The notes under the pieces: generated by a model | The model's input: only the letters and a program-made list of their open reading frames with translations | Told to the model about the DNA's origin: nothing | Databases searched by the model: none | NCBI RefSeq assembly: GCF_000420765.1 | Contig: NZ_ATVO01000003.1 | Span: forward strand, 1 to 64,000 | Origin: Sandarakinorhabdus limnophila DSM 17366 | GTDB lineage: Bacteria > Pseudomonadota > Alphaproteobacteria > Sphingomonadales > Sphingomonadaceae | Length of the DNA stretch: 64,000 nucleotides | Direction of reading: 5' to 3' | Shown here: piece after piece, positions 34,134 through 43,157 of the stretch | How the letters are laid out: every line of letters begins with the position of its first letter | Numbering within the stretch: position 1 is the first letter of the stretch | Position numbers and translations under genes: made by a program

Positions 34134-36050
34134 CTAACCGTTCGGGTGGAAGTGCTGCCAGATCGCCAGCGCCATCTGGCTGGAAATGCCGGGCGCGCGT
34201 TCCAGATCCTCCAGCGTGGCACCCTTCACGGCGCGGCTGGTGCCGAAGTGCATCAGCAGCGCCTTCTTGCGGGCCGGGCCGATGCCGGGCACTTCGTCGA
34301 GCGGGCTTTGCGTGATGGATTTGGCGCGCTTCGCCCGGTGCGCGCCGATTGCAAACCTGTGCGCCTCGTCGCGCAGGCGCTGCAGGAAGAACATCACCGG
34401 GGCATTTGGCGGCAGCGTGAACTCACGGCCCGACGGCAGATAGAAGGTCTCGCGGCCGGCGTTGCGGTCAGGTCCCTTGGCGACGCCGACGATCGGCACA
34501 TCCACGCCCAGCTCAGCCAATGCGCTCATCACCGCCGAAACCTGGCCCTTGCCACCGTCGATCAGGCACAGATCGGGCCATGTGCCGCTCTCGCGGTCAG
34601 GGTCTTCGGCTTCCAGCCGGGCAAAGCGCCGGTGCAGCATCGCCTTCATCATGGCGAAATCGTCGCCCGGCGTGATGCTTTCATCCTTCATGTTGAACTT
34701 GCGATACTGGCCCTTCTGGAAACCGTCCGGCCCGGCGACGACCACGGCGCCCAGCGCATTCGTGCCCTGGATATGGCTGTTGTCGTAAATCTCGATTCGC
34801 GCCGGCGGGGCATCGAGTTCGAAGATCTCCGCCAGTTCCCGCAGCAGCTTGCCCTGCGTCGTCGTTTCGGCGCGGCGGCGCTGGATGGCTTCCTCGGCAT
34901 TGCGCTGCGCCTGTTCCACCAGCTTCCTTGCCGGCCCGCGCTGGGCGTGGCGCAGGCTGACCTTGCGCCCGGCCTTCACGCTGAGCGCCAGCGCCAGCAG
35001 TTCCGCTTCCGGCAATGTCCGATCGAGCAACAGTTCGCGCGGCGGCGGCAGCTCCTCGTACAGCTGGGCGAGGAAGCTCTGGAGCACTTCGGCCTCATCC
35101 ACGCCTTCGGTGTGGCCGGGGAAGAAGCTGCGGTGGCCCCAGTTCTGGCCGCCGCGGATGAAGAAGATCTGCACGCACATGGCGCCGCCATCGGTGGCCA
35201 TGGCGATCACGTCGGCTTCACTGGTGGTGCCTTCGGCGTTGATGGCCTGGCTGCCCTGAATGAAGGTCAGCGCTTTCAGCCGGTCACGCAGCACCGCCGC
35301 TGTCTCGAAGTCCATGGCTTCCGCCGCCGATTGCATCGCCTCGGCCAGCTTCTTCTGCGCCTCTTGCGTGCGGCCCGACAGGAAGCCCTTGGCGTCCTCC
35401 ACCAGCTCTGCGTAGCCGACGTCATCGATGCGGCCCACACACGGCGCCGAGCAGCGCTTGATCTGGTAGAGCAGGCAGGGCCGCGAACGATTGGCGAAGA
35501 AGCTGTCCGTACAGCTCCTGAGCAGGAACACCTTCTGCAGCGCGTTCAGCGTGGCATTCACCGCGCCGGCGCTGGCGAACGGGCCATAATAGCTGCCCTT
35601 GGCCGCCCGCGCGCCGCGATGCTTGGAAATGCGAGGGAAGTCATGATCTTCGCGCAGCAGGATGAAGGGGAAACTCTTGTCGTCGCGCAGCAGCACGTTG
35701 TACGCCGGGCGATAGCGCTTGATCAGCTGGGCTTCCAGCAACAGCGCTTCGGCTTCGCTGTTGGTGGTCACGATCTCCATGGCGCGGGTCTGCGCCACCA
35801 TGCGCTGCAAGCGGCGGGGCAGGCGGGTGACCTGGGTATAGTTGGTCACCCGCTGCTTCAGCGTGCGCGCCTTGCCAACATAGAGCACATCGCCACTGGC
35901 ATCGAGCATGCGATAGACGCCGGGCTTCAGTGGCAGGGTTTTCACCACGCGGCGGATGGTGGCGACACCCAGATCAAGATCAGGCGCCTCCGTGCCGCGC
36001 ACCGTGTAGGTCTGCGCTTCCTCGGAAAAACGGTCGGGGGTGTCGGTCAT
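34134..36050 (-). CDS. uvrC: Excinuclease ABC subunit C
   Basis: 638 residues. Dual-incision nuclease of nucleotide excision repair, recruited by UvrB to damaged DNA. Domain order: GIY-YIG nuclease (P-G-V-Y-R-M ... V-L-Y-V-G-K-A, about 44-63), a Cys cluster (C-L-L-Y-Q-I-K-R-C-S-A-P-C), a UVR domain that contacts UvrB (M-D-F-E-T-A-A-V-L-R-D), the RNase H-like nuclease (Y-D-N-S-H-I-Q-G ... L-I-D-G-G-K-G-Q) and a C-terminal helix-hairpin-helix (V-P-G-I-G-P-A-R). Full length for the family. Confidence 0.97.
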   Translation of the reverse strand: MTDTPDRFSEEAQTYTVRGTEAPDLDLGVATIRRVVKTLPLKPGVYRMLDASGDVLYVGKARTLKQRVTNYTQVTRLPRRLQRMVAQTRAMEIVTTNSEAEALLLEAQLIKRYRPAYNVLLRDDKSFPFILLREDHDFPRISKHRGARAAKGSYYGPFASAGAVNATLNALQKVFLLRSCTDSFFANRSRPCLLYQIKRCSAPCVGRIDDVGYAELVEDAKGFLSGRTQEAQKKLAEAMQSAAEAMDFETAAVLRDRLKALTFIQGSQAINAEGTTSEADVIAMATDGGAMCVQIFFIRGGQNWGHRSFFPGHTEGVDEAEVLQSFLAQLYEELPPPRELLLDRTLPEAELLALALSVKAGRKVSLRHAQRGPARKLVEQAQRNAEEAIQRRRAETTTQGKLLRELAEIFELDAPPARIEIYDNSHIQGTNALGAVVVAGPDGFQKGQYRKFNMKDESITPGDDFAMMKAMLHRRFARLEAEDPDRESGTWPDLCLIDGGKGQVSAVMSALAELGVDVPIVGVAKGPDRNAGRETFYLPSGREFTLPPNAPVMFFLQRLRDEAHRFAIGAHRAKRAKSITQSPLDEVPGIGPARKKALLMHFGTSRAVKGATLEDLERAPGISSQMALAIWQHFHPNG

Positions 36051-36118
36051 GCTGTGCAGCCGATAGCCGCGGCGGGCCTGTCATGGCAAATGCCCACAAG
36101 GCTGCTATCGATCAGGTC

Positions 36119-37366
36119 ATGTCGATTCTACGCTTCTTCGCCGGCCTCCTGGCCCTTGCCCTGTCTGCCTGCGCGTCGAACACCCCGCCGCCGGCAACCG
36201 CCGCCGCCGTGAAACGGCCCGCGCATCCGGTCATCCTCATCTCCGTCGATGGCCTGCGCGCCGATTATCTGCGCCGCGGGGTGAGCCCCAACATCACGGC
36301 GCTGGCAGCGCGCGGTGTCACTACCAACGCGATGCGACCAAGCTTCCCGTCGCTCACCTTCCCCAATCACTATACGCTGGTGACAGGCCTGCGCCCGGAT
36401 CGCCACGGCGTCGTCAACAACAATATGCGGGACGCCGAGCTTGGCGCCTTTTCGATGGGGATCCGCAGCGCGGTGGAGGATGGCCGCTGGTGGAACGATG
36501 CCGAACCGATCTGGGTGACCGCTGAACAGGCCGGCATCCCCACCGCCACCATGTTCTGGCCGGGCAGCGAAGCGGCGGTGCGCGGTGTGCGCCCGTATCG
36601 CTGGCTGAAGTTCGATGGCGACATGCCGGAAGCGGCGCGAGTCGATCAGTTGCTGGCCTGGCTGGATGAACGGTCCCAAGAACGGCCAAGCCTTGGCTTT
36701 GCCACGCTCTATTTCGACACTGTTGATCACGATGGCCATGAATTTGGTCCGGATTCGCCGCAGGTGAACACGGCACTGGCCCGGGTTGATGCCCAGATCG
36801 GCCGGCTGCTGGCTGGCCTGCAGCAGCGCGGTATCGAAGCCAACATCGTGCTGGTGGCCGATCATGGCATGGCTCAGGTGAGCAATGATCGCCGTATCCT
36901 GCTCGATGCGCTGCTCGATCCGGCCTCGGTGCAACTCGTGGCCGGCGGCGCCATCGCCAGCCTGAACCCGCAGCCGGGGCAAGAGGTGGCCGTGAAGGCT
37001 GCCCTGCTGCGGCCGCACCCGCACATGGCCTGCCACGAAAAGGCCAATCTGCCCGCCCGTCTGCATTATGGCCGCCACCGCCGGGTACCGGCGATCATCT
37101 GCATTGCCGAAGCCGGCTGGATGATCTGGCAGTCGGCGCCGCCGGCCAGCCAGACGCAGCGGCCGCTGGGCGGTATGCACGGCTATGATCCAGCCCATCC
37201 CGATATGGCCGCGAGCTTCGTCGCCGCCGGGCCGGCCTTCCGCGCCGGGGTGGTCCTGCCGCCGTTCGACAATGTCGATGTCCACCCGCTGCTGCTGCGC
37301 CTGCTCGGCCTGCCGGCGATGGCAACCGACGGCGACGGCAAAGTGCTGGCAAAGGCCCTGCGCTGA
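36119..37366 (+). CDS. Ectonucleotide pyrophosphatase/phosphodiesterase (NPP) family lipoprotein
   Basis: 415 residues. A lipobox L-S-A-C (C18) predicts a lipid-anchored periplasmic or outer-membrane protein. The alkaline-phosphatase-fold NPP site is complete: D44 (S-V-D-G), nucleophile T80 in S-L-T-F-P-N-H-Y, D-T-V-D-H-D-G-H, A-D-H-G-M, and the late G-M-H-G-Y-D. It should hydrolyse nucleotide or lipid phosphodiesters outside the cytoplasm, releasing nucleoside monophosphates. The start ATG 36119 gives a proper signal peptide; an ATG at 36083 is in frame. It is divergent from uvrC. Confidence 0.9.
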   Translation: MSILRFFAGLLALALSACASNTPPPATAAAVKRPAHPVILISVDGLRADYLRRGVSPNITALAARGVTTNAMRPSFPSLTFPNHYTLVTGLRPDRHGVVNNNMRDAELGAFSMGIRSAVEDGRWWNDAEPIWVTAEQAGIPTATMFWPGSEAAVRGVRPYRWLKFDGDMPEAARVDQLLAWLDERSQERPSLGFATLYFDTVDHDGHEFGPDSPQVNTALARVDAQIGRLLAGLQQRGIEANIVLVADHGMAQVSNDRRILLDALLDPASVQLVAGGAIASLNPQPGQEVAVKAALLRPHPHMACHEKANLPARLHYGRHRRVPAIICIAEAGWMIWQSAPPASQTQRPLGGMHGYDPAHPDMAASFVAAGPAFRAGVVLPPFDNVDVHPLLLRLLGLPAMATDGDGKVLAKALR

Positions 37367-37412
37367 ACTGCACGTTGCGCAGCCGCCCGCAAAGGCTTAT
37401 GCGGCGCCCATC

Positions 37413-38174
37413 ATGACGGGCCTGCCTAAACGAACAGCCATCATCACCGGTGGTGCCAAGCGCATTGGCGGCGCCATCACGCGTGCACTCGCCGCCGATG
37501 GCTGGCATGTGCTGATCCATTGCAACCAGAGCCGTGCCGAAGCCGAAGCATTGGCCACCGAGCTTGGAAATGCCAGCGTGGTCGCGGCCGATCTGGCCAA
37601 TCCGGCTGCGGCGGACATCATCATGGCTGCCTGCGCCAGCCTGCCGCCGGCCCGACTGCTGGTGAACAGCGCCAGCCGTTTCGTTTATGACCGGATCGAG
37701 GATTTCAGCCCCGCCGATTTCGACATCCACATGGCGGTGAACCTGCGCGCGCCGGCGCTGCTCAGCCGCGCCTTTGCCGCCGGGTTGCCCGATACGCTCG
37801 ATGATCCGGCACTGGTGGTCAACTTGCTCGATGCCAAGCTGGCCAGCCTCAACCCGGATTACTTCACCTACACCTTGTCCAAGATCGGATTCGAGGGGCT
37901 GACCGAGCTGACCGCGCGCTCCTATGCGCCGCGCTTGCGTTGTGTGGGCATTGCGCCGGCGGTGACGCTGGTATCGGGGCCACAGACGCGCGAAAATTTC
38001 GAAGCCGTGCACGGGCTCAACCCGCTGGGCCGCGGCGTGACGGTGGATGATATCGTCACCGCGCTGCGCTTCATCATCGTCACCCCCACCTTCAACGCGC
38101 AAACCATCGTCCTGGATGGTGGGCAGCGCCTGCTCGGCCTGCCCCGCGACGTTGCCCACATGGTAGAAAAATGA
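37413..38174 (+). CDS. SDR-family reductase, probably pterin-related (FolM-like)
   Basis: 253 residues. Short-chain dehydrogenase: the nucleotide loop T-G-G-A-K-R-I-G-G-A (with Lys-Arg after Gly-Gly-Ala, an NADPH preference also seen in pteridine reductases), N-S-A-S at about 98, and catalytic Y-x3-K in Y-T-L-S-K. The stop overlaps the start of a FolB-family gene by four bases, and the pairing SDR + FolB suggests a dihydropteridine/dihydromonapterin reductase-type role in folate or pterin metabolism. This is inference from context and the cofactor loop. Confidence 0.8.
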   Translation: MTGLPKRTAIITGGAKRIGGAITRALAADGWHVLIHCNQSRAEAEALATELGNASVVAADLANPAAADIIMAACASLPPARLLVNSASRFVYDRIEDFSPADFDIHMAVNLRAPALLSRAFAAGLPDTLDDPALVVNLLDAKLASLNPDYFTYTLSKIGFEGLTELTARSYAPRLRCVGIAPAVTLVSGPQTRENFEAVHGLNPLGRGVTVDDIVTALRFIIVTPTFNAQTIVLDGGQRLLGLPRDVAHMVEK

Positions 38175-38599
38175 TGCCCGATAACGTGCCGCCGCCCACC
38201 TTCATCGAACCGATGGCGCCCGGCATGGTGCCGCGTCATCTGGCGATCCGCTCCCGCAAGCTGTTTCTGCAGGATTTCGATCTGCCAGTGGATATCGGCT
38301 TCCACGCCTTTGAAGTCGGCAGTCCGCAAACGCTGCGCCTGAATATCGAAGTGTGGGTGGATGCCGATCATTTTCCGCGCTGCGACACGGTCGCCGAAGC
38401 CTGGGACTATGACTTCCTGCGCAATGCCGTGCTTGGCCTGGTGGAGGGTCGTCGCTTCAACCTGCAGGAAACCGTGGCGCACGCCATTTACGATATGGTG
38501 GCCGCGCGCGCCGGCGTGGTGGGCCTGCGCGTTTCGACGCGCAAGCCGGACGTCTATCCGGATTGCGAAGCTGTCGGCGTGGAGCTGTCCAGCTTCTAG
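38171..38599 (+). CDS. Dihydroneopterin aldolase family protein (FolB)
   Basis: 142 residues. FolB/FolX tunnelling-fold protein, which cleaves or epimerises 7,8-dihydroneopterin in folate synthesis. R-K-L-F-L-Q-D-F-D-L-P-V-D-I-G-F-H-A-F-E matches the usual I-G-x-x-x-x-E segment, with the conserved Glu binding pterin; Y-D-F-L-R-N and the R-K-P motif late are also typical. An N-terminal extension of about 25 residues is unusual. Translationally coupled to the SDR gene upstream. Confidence 0.85.
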   Translation: MMPDNVPPPTFIEPMAPGMVPRHLAIRSRKLFLQDFDLPVDIGFHAFEVGSPQTLRLNIEVWVDADHFPRCDTVAEAWDYDFLRNAVLGLVEGRRFNLQETVAHAIYDMVAARAGVVGLRVSTRKPDVYPDCEAVGVELSSF

Positions 38600-39411
38600 T
38601 TGGTCTTGCCGCAGGGGCCCAGGCTGGCCAGCGCATCGCGCCAGTCCTTGGCCAGCGCCGGATCAGCGCCGCCGGCTGAGGCGGGCAGGCGGGCGGGGAG
38701 GAAGCAGGCCAGGCGGTACCAGAGCAGGGTGCCCGGCCGCACCCGCTCAGCTGATTCGTCGATGATGTCGCCGCGCGCCACCAGCACCCGCTGCACCTCG
38801 CCGGGCCGATTCTGCACCACCAGGGTCGCGGGCTTGCCATCGGTCGTGGCAAGGAAGAACTGGCTCTCGCTTTCACCCGGCAGCGTGCCATCGGCGCGAA
38901 AGCCATTGGAAACGCTGCGGATAATCGGCACCTTGCCGGATCGCTGCTCGGCCACGACGGCGCGCACCGTGTCAGCCAGCGCCGAATCCCATGGCTGCTG
39001 GGCGCGGCGCGAGATCAGCCTGGTGCTGCCGGTTTCTTTCATCGAATCAAGAAAGGCCAATATATCCAGGCCCTTGGCCTGAGGTGCCCGCCCGCGCGAA
39101 TCCAGCGGGGCATCCCACAGATATTGCAAGGTGCCGCCCAAAGCGCCGGGAGCAACCAGCACATTGGACACGCTGGCGGTCACCAACAGCCGTGCCCGGC
39201 CGGCCGCGACATCAGGTGCAGCCTTGCCAGAAAGTCGGGTGGCGCGGGTGATGGTGGCACGCACAATCACCGGGGCAGCCAGGGTCAGTTCGGCGGTATC
39301 GGCAAAGCCTGCAAGGCGGTCGTTCGGGATCGTTGTTGGGGCCGGTGCCTGTGCAGCAGCCGGCGCAATAATTACCAGAATCAGGCAGATGGTCAGAATC
39401 GAACGTGTCAT
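38596..39411 (-). CDS. Hypothetical exported protein
   Basis: 271 residues from the ATG at 39411 (another at 39420). Signal peptide M-T-R-S-I-L-T-I-C-L-I-L-V-I-I-A-P-A-A-A, cleaved near A-A-A-Q-A. The mature part is beta-rich, with V-I-V-R-A-T-I and R-L-L-V-T-A-S-V-S, and a Cys-containing C-terminal segment (L-A-C-F-L-P ... L-G-P-C). No catalytic motif or family is recognised. The stop overlaps the convergent folB-like gene by four bases. Likely periplasmic. Confidence 0.7.
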   Translation of the reverse strand: MTRSILTICLILVIIAPAAAQAPAPTTIPNDRLAGFADTAELTLAAPVIVRATITRATRLSGKAAPDVAAGRARLLVTASVSNVLVAPGALGGTLQYLWDAPLDSRGRAPQAKGLDILAFLDSMKETGSTRLISRRAQQPWDSALADTVRAVVAEQRSGKVPIIRSVSNGFRADGTLPGESESQFFLATTDGKPATLVVQNRPGEVQRVLVARGDIIDESAERVRPGTLLWYRLACFLPARLPASAGGADPALAKDWRDALASLGPCGKTN

Positions 39412-39678
39412 GGCCGTCATCGTACGGGCGAGCGGCCCGTGCCGGCAACCCGCTGTAGGGTCACACGGCCATCCCAGGCAAAATGGCAGGGAACAAACCC
39501 GGATTCTGAGGTGGGGAAACAACGTATCAAAACCGAATTCGGCGGGATTGTGGCAAAAAGCCGGTTGCGGGGCCAAGCGGCTTGCGGCTAGAGGAGCACT
39601 CCGAGGGTTCGGCGCAGGGTTTGAGGGGGGTCCTCTGCTCGCGGCGTTCCACAGATTTTAGGGAGTGCCAAACCAGCC

Positions 39679-40326
39679 ATGTCTTACATGGACGCACCTG
39701 CGATGAGCAAGAATCGGCAGATCGCGCTGGTCTCGGTCGCCATTCTGCACGTCCTGCTCGGCTATGCCATCGTGTCCGGTTTCGCCATTTCGGTGGTGAA
39801 GAAGATCGTTGAGCCACTCGAAGCGGTCAACGTGAAGGAAGAAGCACCGCCGCCGGACGAACCGCCGCCGCCGCCGCCAAAGGAAATCGAGATCCCGCCG
39901 TACGTGCCGCCGCCCGAAGTTTCGGTCGCGTCGGATGCGCCTACGAACTCGATCACCACGCAGTCGACCGTGGCTCGGCCGGATCCGCCCGTAGTGGCTC
40001 CCCCGGCGCCAGCCCCGCCGGCCCCGCCTGCTGTGGCACCGTCGCCGGCAACACCGCGCGGCCGTGGCAACGTCTTCTCGGATGATGATTATCCCAGCGC
40101 CAGCCGCGCTGCCGAGGAAGAAGGCGTGACCCGTGTGTCCTATGTGGTGGGCACCGATGGCCGCGTAACCCAGTGCGAGGTCGTGCAGTCTAGCGGCTTC
40201 AAGCGTCTTGATGATGCGACCTGCTCCATCATCCAACGTCGTTTCCGTTTCAATCCGGCGACTCGTGACGGGCAGCCGGTGCCGGAACGCAAGACCCAGC
40301 CGGTGCGCTGGCGCCTGACCAACTGA
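39679..40326 (+). CDS. tonB: TonB-family energy transducer
   Basis: 215 residues. It transmits proton-motive force from ExbB/ExbD to outer-membrane TonB-dependent receptors. An N-terminal anchor (about 12-38), a long Pro-rich spacer (runs of E-A-P-P-P-D-E-P-P-P-P-P-P and V-A-P-P-A-P-A-P-P) and a C-terminal TonB domain with V-S-Y-V-V-G-T-D-G-R-V-T and the paired Cys at C-E-V and T-C-S-I. First gene of a tonB-exbB-exbD-exbD operon ending at a strong terminator. Confidence 0.93.
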   Translation: MSYMDAPAMSKNRQIALVSVAILHVLLGYAIVSGFAISVVKKIVEPLEAVNVKEEAPPPDEPPPPPPKEIEIPPYVPPPEVSVASDAPTNSITTQSTVARPDPPVVAPPAPAPPAPPAVAPSPATPRGRGNVFSDDDYPSASRAAEEEGVTRVSYVVGTDGRVTQCEVVQSSGFKRLDDATCSIIQRRFRFNPATRDGQPVPERKTQPVRWRLTN

Positions 40327-40393
40327 TCAACTCATCAATCTGGGTCTGGCCTTGGTGCCAGGGTCCCGCAACGATAACCGAGGGAAAAAGACA

Positions 40394-41119
40394 ATGCAGA
40401 CCGAAGCCGCAGAAAACCCCTATGGCCTGATGGCCGCTCTGGAGCAGGGGGGCATCATCGCCTGGGCCGTGTTTGGCCTCCTGGTGTTCATGTCGCTGTA
40501 CAGCTGGTTCATCATCATCACCAAATATCTGGACCAGAAGAAGATCATGGCGGAAGCCGTTGAACTGGAAAAGAAGTTCTGGACCGCCAGCGATCTGAAG
40601 ACCGGTGCCGCGAAGCTCGAAAAGAATTCGCCGTTCCGTCAGATCGTTGATGACGGCCTGCGCGCTTCGGATCACCACGAGGGCCGCCTGACCGACAAGA
40701 TCGACCAGCACGAGTGGGTGACGATGGCTCTGAACCGTTCGGTCGGCCTGATCAACGGCAAGCTGACCACCGGCTTCTCGTTCCTCGCTTCGGTCGGTTC
40801 GACCTCGCCGTTCGTCGGCCTGTTCGGCACCGTCGTCGGCATCTATCGCGCTCTGATCAACATCGGCCTCGCTGGCCAGGCTTCGATCGACAAGGTCGCC
40901 GGTCCGGTCGGTGAAGCACTGATTATGACCGCGCTGGGTCTGGCCGTGGCCGTGCCCGCCGTGCTCGGCTACAACTGGCTGATCAGCCGCAACAAGGACA
41001 TCGCCACCCGCCTGAACAATTTCACGTCTGACGTGCATGGTGCTCTGGTGTCTGGCTCCCGCATCCAGCGTCCGGTTGCTGCTGCTCCGGCTGCCGCTGC
41101 TCCTGCCGTCAAGAAGTAA
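40394..41119 (+). CDS. exbB: ExbB/TolQ-family proton channel subunit
   Basis: 241 residues, MotA/TolQ/ExbB family. Three helices: about 18-42, 134-158 and 175-198, the last two forming the pore bundle (L-A-S-V-G-S-T-S-P-F-V-G-L-F-G-T-V-V-G-I and I-M-T-A-L-G-L-A-V-A-V-P-A). A Pro/Ala-rich cytoplasmic tail ends the protein. It forms the pentameric motor around ExbD. It lies downstream of tonB with an SD-like AGGGAAAAAG before the start. Confidence 0.94.
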   Translation: MQTEAAENPYGLMAALEQGGIIAWAVFGLLVFMSLYSWFIIITKYLDQKKIMAEAVELEKKFWTASDLKTGAAKLEKNSPFRQIVDDGLRASDHHEGRLTDKIDQHEWVTMALNRSVGLINGKLTTGFSFLASVGSTSPFVGLFGTVVGIYRALINIGLAGQASIDKVAGPVGEALIMTALGLAVAVPAVLGYNWLISRNKDIATRLNNFTSDVHGALVSGSRIQRPVAAAPAAAAPAVKK

Positions 41120-41151
41120 TCGGTCTGATCGCCGCATAGGGAGATAGACCG

Positions 41152-41625
41152 ATGGGAATGAGTATCGGCAAGGACACGTCGGACGAAAACGCGCCGATGA
41201 ACGAGATCAACACGACGCCGCTCGTCGACGTCATGTTGGTGCTGCTCATCATCTTCCTGATCACGGTGCCTGTTGTCATCCAGACCGTGCCGCTCACGCT
41301 GCCGACGGTGACCAACGTTCCCACAACCACCAAGCCGGAAAACGTGCTGATATCGGTGGATGGGAACTGCGACACCTACTGGGGCCAGACCCGGGTGGAC
41401 ACGAAGCAGGAACTGCTCGACCGCGGCGTGAAGGCACTGAAGGACGAGATCAAGCGCCAGGAAGCCCTGGGCGGCAAGATCGAACTGCCGGAAGTGCATA
41501 TCCGTGGCGACAAGGACGTCGCCTATCGTTGCGTTGGTGGGGTTGTCTTCACCATGCAGCGGGCTGGGTTCCTGAAGGTTGGGTTCATCTCCGAACCGGT
41601 TCCAGGGTTCGTCACGCGCGATTGA
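41152..41625 (+). CDS. exbD: ExbD/TolR-family protein, copy 1
   Basis: 157 residues. One N-terminal transmembrane helix (about 21-45) with the proton-carrying Asp in N-T-T-P-L-V-D-V-M-L-V, then a periplasmic domain. This copy has two Cys in the periplasmic part (N-C-D-T-Y-W and Y-R-C-V-G-G), absent from copy 2. AGGGAG lies upstream of the ATG. Confidence 0.93.
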   Translation: MGMSIGKDTSDENAPMNEINTTPLVDVMLVLLIIFLITVPVVIQTVPLTLPTVTNVPTTTKPENVLISVDGNCDTYWGQTRVDTKQELLDRGVKALKDEIKRQEALGGKIELPEVHIRGDKDVAYRCVGGVVFTMQRAGFLKVGFISEPVPGFVTRD

Positions 41626-41699
41626 TCAGGCAATGATGGTGGTCGGTTCCTCCCCGCAGGGTAACGATCCGGCCCCATCCGATAACGGGAGTTTGGCCT

Positions 41700-42122
41700 A
41701 TGGCCATGTCAGTTGGTAAAGAGGGTGGTGACGACAACCCGATGGTGGAAATGAACACGACGCCGTTGATCGACGTCATGCTCGTTCTGCTCATCATGTT
41801 CATCATCACCATCCCGGTGCAGACCCACGCTGTGAAGCTGGACCTGCCGCCGCCGAATCCGAACCCGAGCAATGTTGATCCGGTGTTCAACCAGATCGAT
41901 ATCGATTTTCTCGGCAACATCTACTGGAACAAGACCGAAGTCGATATGCCCACGCTGAAGGGGTACCTGAAGCAGGCATCGGCGTTGCCGGAACAGCCGG
42001 AGCTGCGCATGCGTCCGGAAGCGGAAGCCAAGTATGTCATCGTCGACCAGGTGATGGCTGCCGCCCAGCAGGCTGGCATCGAAAAGATGGGCTTTGTCGG
42101 GAACGAGGCTTACGCGAACTGA
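41700..42122 (+). CDS. exbD: ExbD/TolR-family protein, copy 2
   Basis: 140 residues, same layout as the first ExbD: N-T-T-P-L-I-D-V-M-L-V in the single helix and a short periplasmic domain ending Y-V-I-V-D-Q-V-M-A-A-A-Q. It lacks the Cys pair of copy 1, so the two are not redundant in detail and could form a mixed dimer in the ExbB pore. Two exbD genes after exbB are common in sphingomonads and Xanthomonas. The operon ends 73 bases later at a terminator. Confidence 0.93.
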   Translation: MAMSVGKEGGDDNPMVEMNTTPLIDVMLVLLIMFIITIPVQTHAVKLDLPPPNPNPSNVDPVFNQIDIDFLGNIYWNKTEVDMPTLKGYLKQASALPEQPELRMRPEAEAKYVIVDQVMAAAQQAGIEKMGFVGNEAYAN

Positions 42123-42194
42123 TCGCAGCGGGGCGCGTGCATAACGCTGAGCGTTATTCACCGCCTCCGCAAAGATCGGCCAGCAGGAAGAAAA

Positions 42195-42223
42195 GGGCGG
42201 CCTCAACAGGCCGCCCTTTTTTT
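42195..42223 (+). terminator. Rho-independent terminator of the tonB-exbBDD operon
   Basis: GGGCGGCCT (42195-42203) and AGGCCGCCC (42208-42216) form a perfect 9-bp GC-rich stem with a CAAC loop, followed by seven T. It sits 73 bases after the second exbD stop and is preceded by an A-run, so it could also work in the other direction. Confidence 0.93.
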
Positions 42224-42386
42224 GCCTGTCTGACAGCGTGGCTCCGCCGCCGGCCGCGCCCAATGGGCTGCCGCCTCAGACCGCCCGGCGCCTCGACAAA
42301 CGAGATATTCAACACCCCGCAATCCCCCCAGTATCGCTGCCTCCCGAACCAGCCTAGCCTCTTCGCAATCAGGAGAGGATCACGAC

Positions 42387-43151
42387 ATGGCACGACTTTC
42401 AGGCAAGGTGGCTCTGGTTACAGGTGCGGCTTCGGGTTTGGGCGCGGCAACCGCGCGGCGGCTGGCCAAGGATGGCGCGGCGGTATTGTTGACCGATCGT
42501 GATCTGGCCGGCGAGGATATTGCTGCCAGCATCACGGCCGCTGGCGGTCAGGCCGCATTCCGCCTGCACGACGTGACCAGCCATCCCGATTGGGCCGCCG
42601 CTGTTGAGCATGCCGTTCATGATTTCGGCCGGCTTGATATCCTGGTCAACAATGCCGGTGTGGCCGGCGGCCGTCACGAACTGATGGACCACAGCTATGA
42701 TGCCTGGCGTCAGATCCTCGCCGTCAATCTCGATGGCGTGTTCCTCGGCTTGCGCCACGCCGGCCCGCGCATTGCCGCGTCAGGCGGTGGCAGCGTGATC
42801 AACCTCAGTTCCATCCTCGGCAAGGTCGGGATGGCCGGGGCCGCGGCCTATTGTGCGTCAAAGGGTGGGGTAACGTTGCTCACCAAGGCGGCGGCGTTGG
42901 AATGGGCGCCGTTGGGCATCAGGGTGAACAGCGTGCATCCCGGCTTCATCGACACGCCGATGGTGAGCAATGCGCTGGCCGATCGGGAAGATGGCAACGA
43001 GATGCGCGTGGCGCTGATGAACGCCCATCCGATCGGCCGCTTTGGCGTGCCGCGCGAGATTGCCGATGCCATCGCTTTCCTTGCCAGCGATGATGCCAGT
43101 TTCATCACCGGCGCCGAACTGGTGGTGGACGGCGGCTTTACCGCCCAATAA
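42387..43151 (+). CDS. SDR-family oxidoreductase (classical type)
   Basis: 254 residues. NAD(P)-binding T-G-A-A-S-G-L-G at 13-20, N-N-A-G-V-A-G at about 88-94, N-L-S-S then Y-x3-K in Y-C-A-S-K (about 154-158), and a C-terminal S-F-I-T-G-A-E-L-V-V-D-G-G. This is the glucose-1-dehydrogenase-like or cyclopentanol-dehydrogenase-like SDR group, where family alone does not fix the substrate. An AGGAG precedes the start. The terminator of the TonB operon lies upstream, so it has its own promoter. Confidence 0.88.
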   Translation: MARLSGKVALVTGAASGLGAATARRLAKDGAAVLLTDRDLAGEDIAASITAAGGQAAFRLHDVTSHPDWAAAVEHAVHDFGRLDILVNNAGVAGGRHELMDHSYDAWRQILAVNLDGVFLGLRHAGPRIAASGGGSVINLSSILGKVGMAGAAAYCASKGGVTLLTKAAALEWAPLGIRVNSVHPGFIDTPMVSNALADREDGNEMRVALMNAHPIGRFGVPREIADAIAFLASDDASFITGAELVVDGGFTAQ

Positions 43152-43157
43152 CGCGCC

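Noticed and set aside
34146-36212. Long open frame of 688 codons on the plus strand
   Set aside because: Antisense to the full-length uvrC with all domains in order. The translation is Arg/His/Gly-rich and has no recognisable domain.
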